A stretch of 6,759 nt of DNA from NCBI GenBank assembly GCA_016869415.1, contig VGEI01000197.1, forward strand, positions 1 through 6,759, read 5' to 3'. Made by a program: the position numbers and the translations under genes. Every line of letters starts with the position of its first letter. Within the stretch, counting starts at the first letter, position 1. Below the pieces are notes generated by a model, which ran no database searches, was not told where the DNA came from, and saw nothing but the letters and a program-made list of their open reading frames with translations. Below are positions 1-6,759 of the stretch, in pieces. The stretch comes from Alphaproteobacteria bacterium (GTDB lineage: Bacteria > Pseudomonadota > Alphaproteobacteria > CACIAM-22H2).

Positions 1-299
1 CCGCGGCTCAGTTCAAGCACGGCCAGCACGTCGGCCGCCGGCGTCTCGACGCGGCCTCCGACGAAGATCTCCTGCACCGACAGGCCGGCCCCGAAGCTGT
101 AGGCCAGTGCGTCGACGACAAGGCGCCGGGAAGCCTCACGGAGCGGCTCCGGCACGCCCGTCCGGGCGAGATAGACCACCGGCGCTGCCAGCATGGCCGC
201 CGCCAGCGCGATCCCGCCGAGCTTGAGCGCCCGTGCCGAGGGCCAGGCGAGGCGCGGCCAGCGGCGCGGACGACGGGCAGGTTTGCTGCGGGACTTCAC
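1..299 (-). CDS. ftsQ: Cell division protein FtsQ (partial, N-terminal third only)
   Basis: Bitopic inner-membrane divisome protein that links early and late division proteins, in model species through FtsB and FtsL. The first 99 codons are present; the gene runs off the left edge. The GTG at 299 overlaps the ddl TGA as GTGA. Residues 1-26 form a very basic, tryptophan-containing cytoplasmic tail (MKSRSKPARRPRRWPRLAW and on). Residues 27-46 (LGGIALAAAMLAAPVVYLAR) are a single membrane segment. A periplasmic part follows in which GLSVQEIFVGGRVETP (72-87) and ADVLAVLELSR (89-99) have the pattern of the start of a POTRA domain. The later FtsQ/DivIB beta domain is not in the window. Identification rests on position after ddl, topology and the POTRA-like start, because FtsQ sequences are poorly conserved. 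ftsA and ftsZ are expected further left, but that is inference. Confidence 0.88.
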   Translation of the reverse strand, partial: MKSRSKPARRPRRWPRLAWPSARALKLGGIALAAAMLAAPVVYLARTGVPEPLREASRRLVVDALAYSFGAGLSVQEIFVGGRVETPAADVLAVLELSR

Positions 300-1222
300 G
301 CCGCCCTCCGGTCGCAGGCCGCGGTGTCGACCAGCCAGGTCACCAACTCGGCGAAGGAGATGCCGGCGCGCTGTGCCTGCTCGGGTACGAGCGAGATCGG
401 CGTGAAGCCCGGTTGGCTATTGATCTCGAGGAAGTAAAGGCCGCTGGTACCGGGACGCTTGTCGTCGTAACGGAAATCGCTGCGGCTGATGCCGCGGCAG
501 CCGAGCGTCCGGTGGGCCAGGAGCGCCCAGCGCATGGCCTCGTCGTAGACCGGCTGCGGCACCGGCGCCGGGATGATGTGCTGTGCGTGGCCGGGCGTGT
601 ATTTCGAGGTGTAGTCGAAGAGCGTGCCGCCGAACCGGATTTCGGTGACGGCAAGGGCACGGTCGCCCATGACGCCGACGGTCAGCTCGTGGCCGGCAAT
701 GAACTCCTCGACCAGCAGGTTCTCGCCGAAGCTCCAGCCGGCGTCGAGGGCCGGCAGGTTCTCGCCGGGACGCACGATATGCACGCCGACGGTCGAGCCC
801 TCGGCCACCGGCTTGACAATGTAGGGGGCGGGCAGCGGATGGCCGCTACGCACCTCCTGCAGCGCGACGACGCGGCCCTTCGGCGTGCGGATGCCGGCCG
901 CTTCGACGATGCGCTTGGCGGTCGGCTTGTCCATAGCCGCGGCCGAGGCCAGCACGCCCGAATGCGTGTAGGGGATGCCCATCAGCTCGAGCAGGCCCTG
1001 CATCGTGCCGTCCTCGCCGCCGGCGCCATGCAGCGCGTTGAAAACCGCGTCGGGCTTCGGCGTCAGGGCCGCCACGAGGGCGGCGACGTCATGCGTCACG
1101 TCGTACGGCACGGCCTCAAAGCCGGATTGGTTGAGCGCTTTGACTACGGCGGCGCCGCTGACCAGCGAGACGTCGCGCTCGCTGGAAGTGCCGCCCATCA
1201 GCACGACGACGCGCTTGGTCAT
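296..1222 (-). CDS. ddl: D-alanine--D-alanine ligase
   Basis: Cytoplasmic ATP-grasp ligase that makes D-Ala-D-Ala, the terminal dipeptide that MurF adds to the stem peptide. The product is 308 residues, matching DdlB-type enzymes. The N-terminal domain has VVVLMGGTSSERDVSL (5-20, Glu15 as in E. coli DdlB) and ALHGAGGEDGTMQG (63-76). SGVLASAAAMDKPTAK (88-103) leads into the ATP-grasp domain. IVKPVAEGSTVGV (135-147) carries Ser143, matching Ser150. LFDYTSKYTPG (201-211) carries Tyr208, matching Tyr216. The metal and ATP site is seen in SRSDFRYD (246-253, Asp249) and FLEINSQPGF (264-273, Glu266 and Asn268), followed by SLVPEQA. The tyrosine is the residue found in D-Ala-D-Ala ligases, whereas phenylalanine occurs there in D-Ala-D-Lac ligases. 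A dipeptide product, hence vancomycin-sensitive type precursors, is inferred. The ATG at 1222 overlaps the murB stop, and the TGA overlaps the ftsQ GTG. Confidence 0.96.
   Translation of the reverse strand: MTKRVVVLMGGTSSERDVSLVSGAAVVKALNQSGFEAVPYDVTHDVAALVAALTPKPDAVFNALHGAGGEDGTMQGLLELMGIPYTHSGVLASAAAMDKPTAKRIVEAAGIRTPKGRVVALQEVRSGHPLPAPYIVKPVAEGSTVGVHIVRPGENLPALDAGWSFGENLLVEEFIAGHELTVGVMGDRALAVTEIRFGGTLFDYTSKYTPGHAQHIIPAPVPQPVYDEAMRWALLAHRTLGCRGISRSDFRYDDKRPGTSGLYFLEINSQPGFTPISLVPEQAQRAGISFAELVTWLVDTAACDRRAA
304..309 (-). promoter_or_regulatory. Shine-Dalgarno sequence of ftsQ
   Basis: The minus strand reads GGAGGG, four bases before the GTG at 299 and inside the last codons of ddl. It supports the GTG as the ftsQ start. 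Confidence 0.75.
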
Positions 1223-2147
1223 GCACCGCCTCCCGCGGGAATGCCGATACGGCGGATTTCCCATTCCAGGGTGACGCCGAACTGCCCGAACACGCGGCGC
1301 CGTACCTCCTCGCCGAGGGTCTCGATGTCGGCCGCCGTGGCGTTGCCGGTGTTGATCAGGAAATTGGTGTGCTTCTCCGAGACCATGGCGCCGCCCTGGC
1401 GCAGGCCGCGGCAGCCGGCGCGGTCGATCAGCTCCCAGGCCTTGTGACCCGGGGGATTGGCGAAAGTCGAGCCGCCGGTGCGTGTGCGCACGGGTTGGCT
1501 GGCCTCGCGCCGCTCGGTGATGTCGGCCATGCGGGCCTGGATGGCGGCCGGATCATCGGCGCGGCCGCGCAGCTCGGCGCCGATGAAAATCCAGTCCTCA
1601 GCCACGCCGCAGTGGCGGTAGGAGAAACCCAAGCGCTCGAGCTCGATCCGGTGGCGGCCGCCACGCGCATCAAGAGCGCTGGCGGCGGTCGTCACGTCCT
1701 TCATCTCGCTGCCGTAGGCGCCTGCGTTCATGCGCAGCGCGCCGCCGATCGTGCCCGGCACGCCACAGAGGAATTCGAGGCCAGCCAGCCCGGCGTTGCG
1801 TGCCATCAGCGCCACATTGCCGTCGAGCGCGCCCGCGCCGGCGAATACCCGGTCCCCTTCGGCGGTGATGTCGACGAAACCGCGGCCGAGCCGGACGACC
1901 ACGCCCGGCACGCCGCCGTCGCGCACCAGCAGGTTCGAGGCGACGCCGATCACCGTGACCGGCACGTCCTCGGGCTTGGCGGCGAGGAAGCCGGCGAGAT
2001 CGTCGACATCAGCCGGCCGGAACAGAACTTCGGCTGGGCCGCCGACCCGGAACCATGTCACCTGCGCCAGCGGCGCGTCGGCGCTGTAGCGCCCGCGCAC
2101 CATAGGCAGGCGGTCGACCAGATGAGGCGTGTGACGAAGGGCCGCCA

Positions 2148-2151
<4 letters not shown>
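1219..2151 (-). CDS. murB: UDP-N-acetylenolpyruvoylglucosamine reductase MurB
   Basis: Cytoplasmic FAD-dependent, NADPH-using reductase that turns UDP-GlcNAc-enolpyruvate into UDP-MurNAc, the substrate of MurC encoded just upstream. The product is 310 residues. The FAD-binding PCMH-type domain shows TWFRVGGPAE (32-41), VIGVASNLLVRDGG (67-80) and EFLCGVPGTIGGALRMNAGA (126-145). The substrate domain shows FSYRH (176-180) and RTRTGGSTFANP (222-233), then GAMVSEKHTNFLIN (254-267). Catalytic residues expected from E. coli MurB are present: Arg179 (Arg159), Ser228 (the proton donor, Ser229) and Glu298 in LEWEIRRIG (Glu325). Its length fits the shorter MurB type common outside enterobacteria. The start is the first of two tandem ATG codons, overlapping the murC stop. 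The gene's TGA overlaps the ddl ATG. The murC-murB-ddl arrangement is typical of alphaproteobacterial dcw clusters. Confidence 0.97.
1229..1234 (-). promoter_or_regulatory. Shine-Dalgarno sequence of ddl
   Basis: The minus strand reads GGGAGG, six bases before the ATG at 1222 and inside the end of murB. It decides the ddl start: an in-frame ATG at 1264 would add 14 residues (MGNPPYRHSRGRRC) that no Ddl has. Confidence 0.8.
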
Positions 2152-3571
<1,420 letters not shown>

Positions 3572-3575
<4 letters not shown>

Positions 3576-4699
3576 GCGGCCTTCTCCCTCGGCAGGTGGC
3601 CGCCGTTGGCGGGGGCTAGGCGCTGCACCAGGTCGGCGAGGCGTTCGGCGGCGTCCGGGCGGCCGAGATTCCAGGCCGCCGACGCGGCACGGTCGAGTGG
3701 AGCCGAATCTGCGAGCAGGGCAGACAGGCGCTCGGCCAGCACTGCGGGCGTGAAGGCCGCGTTGTCGATCAGCCAGCCCGCACCGGCATCGGCCACCGCA
3801 CCTGCATTGGCTGTCTGATGGTCGTCGGTGGCGTGCGGATAGGGGACGAGGAACGCCGGGCGGCCGACGACGGTCAGCTCGGCCACCGTGGAAGCGCCGG
3901 CGCGCCCGATCACCAGATTGGCTGCGGCCAATCGCGCGGGCAGATCCTCGAAGAAGCTGTCGAGCTCCGCCGGCACGCCGATCTCCGCGTACTGCGCGCG
4001 GACGCGCTCGAGATCCTCGGCCCGGCACTGCTGCACGACCGCGATGCGCTGCCGTGCGGCCGGCGCGAGCTTGGCCACGGCCTCGGGCACCACCCGGCCG
4101 AAGATCGAGGCACCCTGGCTGCCGCCGGTGACCAGCAGGCGCAGGCGGCCCTGCCCGTTGGCCGATTGGTAGCCGTCGCGGCGCAGTGCCAGCACGGCTG
4201 GCCGCACCGGGTTGCCGGTCAGGGTGATGCGCGCCTCGGCGCCCTCGGGCACGTAGGTCACTTCGGCGAACGAGGTGGCGATGGCGTTGACGCGCCGTGC
4301 CAGCAGCCGGTTGGCGCGGCCCAGCACGGCGTTCTGCTCGTGAATGGCGGTCGGAATGCGTGATTGGACGGCCGCGAACATAGTAGGCAGCGAGGGGTAG
4401 CCGCCGAAGCCGACCGCCGCTGCCGGCCGCAGCTGGCGGATAAGCCGCCGCGCCCGGAACAGGCTGAGCGCGAGATCGACGCCGCCGCGCAGGCGCTGCT
4501 TGAGATCGCCGCTGAGTGTGGTCACCGGCAGGCGATGCGTCTCGATCTGAGCCAGTGCGCCGCGATAGCCGATACCCCGCGCATCGGTGATCAGGGCGAG
4601 GCGGTAGCCGCGCGCCGAGAGCACACGCGCCAGCGCCTCGGCCGGGAAGACGTGGCCTCCCGTGCCACCCGCGGCGAGGACAATGAGCGGCGCGCTCAC
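3572..4699 (-). CDS. murG: UDP-GlcNAc--lipid I N-acetylglucosaminyltransferase MurG
   Basis: Peripheral membrane glycosyltransferase (GT28, GT-B fold) that transfers GlcNAc from UDP-GlcNAc to lipid I to give lipid II, the substrate FtsW polymerises. The product is 375 residues, normal for the family. The N-terminal domain begins with the glycine loop LAAGGTGGHVFPA (8-20, His16 matching E. coli His19), then GFGGYPS (97-103) and HEQNAVLGRAN (120-130). The C-terminal donor-binding domain has TGNPVR (161-166), TGGSQGA (191-197), and GRAGASTVAEL (265-275), whose Glu274 matches the UDP-GlcNAc ribose-binding Glu269. PYPHATDDHQTANA (286-299) follows, ending in the conserved HQ pair. The GTG start at 4699 lies in a GTGA overlap with the ftsW stop and puts the glycine loop at the usual distance from the N-terminus. 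The frame is open another 128 codons upstream, inside ftsW, and that part resembles no MurG. The stop overlaps the murC GTG. Confidence 0.97.
3584..3590 (-). promoter_or_regulatory. Shine-Dalgarno sequence of murC
   Basis: The minus strand reads GAGGGAG, eight bases before the GTG at 3575, inside the end of murG. It is a somewhat weaker match than the ftsW site but well placed. Confidence 0.65.
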
Positions 4700-5814
4700 G
4701 GTGCCTCCCCTGGGCCGAAGCGCTTTCGCGTCAGCGCCAGCACGAAGCCCATACCGAGCGAGAGGGCTAGCAGGGACGAGCCGCCGTAGCTGATGAATGG
4801 CAGCGTCATGCCCTTGGTCGGGATGAGATGCAGGGTCGAGCCCATGTTGATCAGGGCCTGCAGACCGAACTGGACGAGCAGGCCGGCGACCGCGAGGAGG
4901 ACGAAGAGGTTGGTTTCCTGCAGCACGCGGGCGAAGCCGCGCAGCACGATGAAGCCGAACAGCGCCACCAGCAGCAGGCAGACGATCAGGCCGAACTCCT
5001 CGCCGGCGACGGCGAAGATGAAATCGCTGTGCGCGTCGGGCAGAACCGACTTGACCGTGCCCTCGCCCGGTCCGCGGCCCCACAGACCGCCGTTGAGGAA
5101 GGCCTCCAGCGAGGTCGAAATCTGGTAGGTGTCGCCGGATTTGGGGTCGAGGAAGCGGTTAATGCGGCTGGCGACGTGCGGGAAGACGAAATAGGCCCCG
5201 ACCAGGCTGCCGAGACCGACGCCCCCCAGCAGCAGCACCCAGAAGATACGCAAGCCCGCTAAGAAGAACTGGCTGAACCACACTGCTGTCACCACCACCG
5301 CCATGCCCACGTCGGGCTGCAGGAGGAGCAGAGACAGGACCACACCGTAGAAGCCGATCGACAGCAGGTCGCCGGGAAAACGCTCGTGCTTGCGCTGCAT
5401 GGCGAACAACCAGGCGGCGACGACGGCGAAGGTCGGCTTGACGAACTCGGAGGGTTGCAGCGAGAGGCCGGGCAGATGGATCCAGCGCCGTGCCCCCTTG
5501 ATCTCTGTGCCAATGACGAAGGTCAGGGCGAGCAGGGCCAGTGAGGCCAGGAATCCCGCCATGGCGATCAGCCGGACCTGACGCGGCTCCAGCATCGAGA
5601 CGGCGATCAGCAAAATCATCGCCGGGATGAGCACGATCATCTGCCGCCGCACGAAGAAGAACGGATCGAGGCCAATACGGGTGGCCACCGCCGGTGTCGC
5701 GGCCATGGCCAGGACGGCGCCGATGCTCACCAGCGCAGCGAGCGCCGCCAGCGTCCAGTGGTCGACGGTCCACCACCAGCGGCCGAGCAGCGACGTGTCG
5801 GCGCGCGCGCTCAT
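4696..5814 (-). CDS. ftsW: Septal peptidoglycan glycosyltransferase FtsW (SEDS family)
   Basis: Inner-membrane SEDS protein that polymerises lipid II into glycan strands at the septum, normally together with the transpeptidase FtsI. The product is 372 residues, at the short end for FtsW, with small cytoplasmic N- and C-terminal tails. About ten hydrophobic membrane segments can be seen, the first at roughly 20-40 and the last at about 338-361. Family signatures are GARRWIHLPGLSLQPSEFVK (107-126), LLQPDVGMAVV (164-174), the large extracytoplasmic loop with LPDAHSDFIFAVAGEEFG (258-275), and NMGSTLHLIPTKGMTLPF (323-340) followed by ISYGGSS. Asp264 in the HSDFIF motif corresponds to the conserved loop aspartate thought to be catalytic in SEDS enzymes. 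RodA is the paralogue to exclude; the position between murD and murG supports FtsW. The frame is open 175 codons further upstream, but that extension runs inside murD and is not protein-like. The ATG at 5814 has a perfect Shine-Dalgarno and overlaps the murD stop. Confidence 0.96.
   Translation of the reverse strand: MSARADTSLLGRWWWTVDHWTLAALAALVSIGAVLAMAATPAVATRIGLDPFFFVRRQMIVLIPAMILLIAVSMLEPRQVRLIAMAGFLASLALLALTFVIGTEIKGARRWIHLPGLSLQPSEFVKPTFAVVAAWLFAMQRKHERFPGDLLSIGFYGVVLSLLLLQPDVGMAVVVTAVWFSQFFLAGLRIFWVLLLGGVGLGSLVGAYFVFPHVASRINRFLDPKSGDTYQISTSLEAFLNGGLWGRGPGEGTVKSVLPDAHSDFIFAVAGEEFGLIVCLLLVALFGFIVLRGFARVLQETNLFVLLAVAGLLVQFGLQALINMGSTLHLIPTKGMTLPFISYGGSSLLALSLGMGFVLALTRKRFGPGEAP
4704..4710 (-). 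promoter_or_regulatory. Shine-Dalgarno sequence of murG
   Basis: The minus strand reads GGGGAGG, four bases before the GTG at 4699, within the last codons of ftsW. It supports the GTG start over any upstream in-frame start. Confidence 0.75.
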
Positions 5815-6759
5815 GCGCGGCCTCCTTGCGTCGCGGCAGCAGGCGCGGTTGCGCCGGGAAGTGCAAGGGCCAGGCGGCGGAACTCGTCGCCGCGCGCCTC
5901 GAAATTGGCGAACTGATCGAACGAGGCTGCGGCCGGGGAGAGCAAGATCACCGCGCCCGTTACACTGTCCTTGATGGCGTCGCGATGTGCGGCCTTGACC
6001 GCCGCTTCGAGCGTTCCATTGATCTCGTGCGGCACCGATGCCGGCAGCGATCCGGCGAAGGTCCGGGCCGACTCGCCGATCAGATAGGCGTGCCGGATGC
6101 GGCCGAAGAGCGGCGCCAGCGAGGTGATTCCGCCTTCCTTCGCCCGGCCGCCGGCGATCCAGTAGATCGCGTCGTAGCAGCCAAGCGCCTTCGCCGCAGC
6201 ATCGGCGTTGGTCGCCTTGCTGTCGTTGACCAGGGTCAGGCCGCCGATCACCGCGACCGTCTCCTGCCGGTGCGCCAGGCCGGGATAGCTGGCCATCGCC
6301 TCGACAATGATCGTCGCCTCGACGCCGATGGCGCGGCATGCCGCGTAGGCGGCGGCGGCGTTCTGCCAGTTGTGCTGGCCCGGCAGTGTCGGGATGGGCC
6401 GCAGATCGCCTACCTTCTGCGCCGGCCCCTGGATGGCGTCATAAAGAGGCCCGTCCTCGACATAGACGCCGCGGTCGAGGCGGCGCGCGGCCGAAATGGC
6501 GATGACATGCTGGTCGCCGACGCGCATCAGCTCGTCGTGCAGGGTCAGCGAATGCGGATCGTCGACCCCGACCACGGCCGTGCGTGGCGTCGTCTGGCGG
6601 TGGAAGATCAGCTTCTTGGCGGCGATGTAGCCGTCCATGCCGCCGTGGCGGTCGAGATGGTCCGGGCTGACATTGATCAGCACCGCCACGTCGAAGGTCA
6701 GCGAGACGGTGAGCTCGAGCTGGTAGGACGACATCTCGAGCACGTAGATGCCGTCGCCG
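5811..6759 (-). CDS. murD: UDP-N-acetylmuramoyl-L-alanine--D-glutamate ligase MurD (partial, N-terminus missing)
   Basis: Cytoplasmic ATP-dependent Mur ligase that adds D-glutamate to UDP-MurNAc-L-Ala. The window holds 315 C-terminal residues; about 150 N-terminal residues, including the ATP P-loop, lie beyond the right edge. The frame stays open to base 6758 and reads GDGIYVLEMSSYQLE, so the GTG at 6743 is an internal valine, not a start. Counting from that first glycine, the central domain has NVSPDHLDRH (29-38), whose His34 matches E. coli MurD His183. Lys49 matches the carbamylated Lys198. The LPGQHNWQN link to the C-terminal domain is at 125-133. The D-Glu-binding region shows NDSKATN (178-184, Thr183 matching Thr321), Lys207 in GGRAKEGG, and Ser279 and Phe286 in the LLSPAAASFDQFANF segment. 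These residues are the family's substrate contacts, so the enzyme looks functional. Its TGA overlaps the ftsW ATG by four bases. Confidence 0.96.
   Translation of the reverse strand, partial: GDGIYVLEMSSYQLELTVSLTFDVAVLINVSPDHLDRHGGMDGYIAAKKLIFHRQTTPRTAVVGVDDPHSLTLHDELMRVGDQHVIAISAARRLDRGVYVEDGPLYDAIQGPAQKVGDLRPIPTLPGQHNWQNAAAAYAACRAIGVEATIIVEAMASYPGLAHRQETVAVIGGLTLVNDSKATNADAAAKALGCYDAIYWIAGGRAKEGGITSLAPLFGRIRHAYLIGESARTFAGSLPASVPHEINGTLEAAVKAAHRDAIKDSVTGAVILLSPAAASFDQFANFEARGDEFRRLALALPGATAPAAATQGGRA
5821..5827 (-). promoter_or_regulatory. Shine-Dalgarno sequence of ftsW
   Basis: On the minus strand this reads AAGGAGG, a full anti-16S match, six bases before the ATG at 5814. It lies inside the end of murD. 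It is the best ribosome site in the window and fixes the ftsW start against the in-frame upstream extension. Confidence 0.85.

Noticed and set aside
1223..1264. Alternative upstream ATG for ddl at 1264
   Set aside because: It would add 14 residues not seen in Ddl proteins and lies deep in murB, whereas the ATG at 1222 has a well-spaced Shine-Dalgarno and gives the usual MTKRVVVLMGG start.
233..1447. Long plus-strand open frame of 404 codons antisense to ddl and the end of murB
   Set aside because: It mirrors conserved Ddl and MurB codons on the other strand. Its product is low-complexity (Arg, Gly, Ala, Asp, His), shows no domain I recognise, and is what GC-rich third positions produce by chance.
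3818..4789. Two adjoining plus-strand open frames (3818-4363 and 4364-4789) antisense to murG and the end of ftsW
   Set aside because: Their adjacency looks operon-like, but both are in frame and separated only by a stop codon. Both mirror conserved MurG and FtsW sequence and show no motif of their own.
6741..6743. GTG at 6743 as a murD start
   Set aside because: The frame continues upstream to the window edge with MurD-like sequence (GDGIY before VLEMSSYQLE), so this codon is an internal valine of a truncated gene.

Overview
The window is an uninterrupted stretch of a division and cell-wall (dcw) cluster. All of its genes lie on the minus strand, so transcription runs from high to low coordinates. 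In reading order they are murD (3' two thirds), ftsW, murG, murC, murB, ddl and the 5' third of ftsQ. Gene order (murD-ftsW-murG-murC-murB-ddl-ftsQ, with murB between murC and ddl), strongly GC-rich codon use and the style of the proteins point to an alphaproteobacterium. The short FtsW with a WWW-containing N-terminus and the GCRGISRSDFRYD stretch of Ddl look Rhodospirillales-like, but that finer placement is an impression, not a demonstrated assignment.

Layout from the right edge: MurD (6759 to 5811, N-terminus outside the window), FtsW (5814 to 4696), MurG (4699 to 3572), MurC (3575 to 2148), MurB (2151 to 1219), Ddl (1222 to 296), and FtsQ (299 to 1, cut by the left edge). All six gene junctions have the same form: the last gene's TGA overlaps the next gene's ATG or GTG by four bases, with a purine-rich Shine-Dalgarno sequence inside the upstream gene. 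There is no intergenic DNA, and I see no RNA gene, mobile element, CRISPR array, terminator or phage sequence.

The genes form one pathway. MurB and MurC finish UDP-MurNAc and add L-Ala, and MurD adds D-Glu. Ddl makes the D-Ala-D-Ala later joined by MurF. MurG converts lipid I to lipid II. FtsW, a SEDS glycosyltransferase, polymerises lipid II at the septum, and FtsQ links the divisome through its periplasmic POTRA/beta domains. MurE, MurF, MraY and FtsI are expected upstream (right) and FtsA and FtsZ downstream (left), outside the window.

I looked for an undescribed system and did not find one. The enzymes carry their expected catalytic residues and the long open frames on the plus strand are shadows of these genes. 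The points most worth a second look are the unbroken chain of 4-bp overlaps, the lack of any intergenic space for promoters, and long open frames upstream of three true starts that could mislead gene callers.
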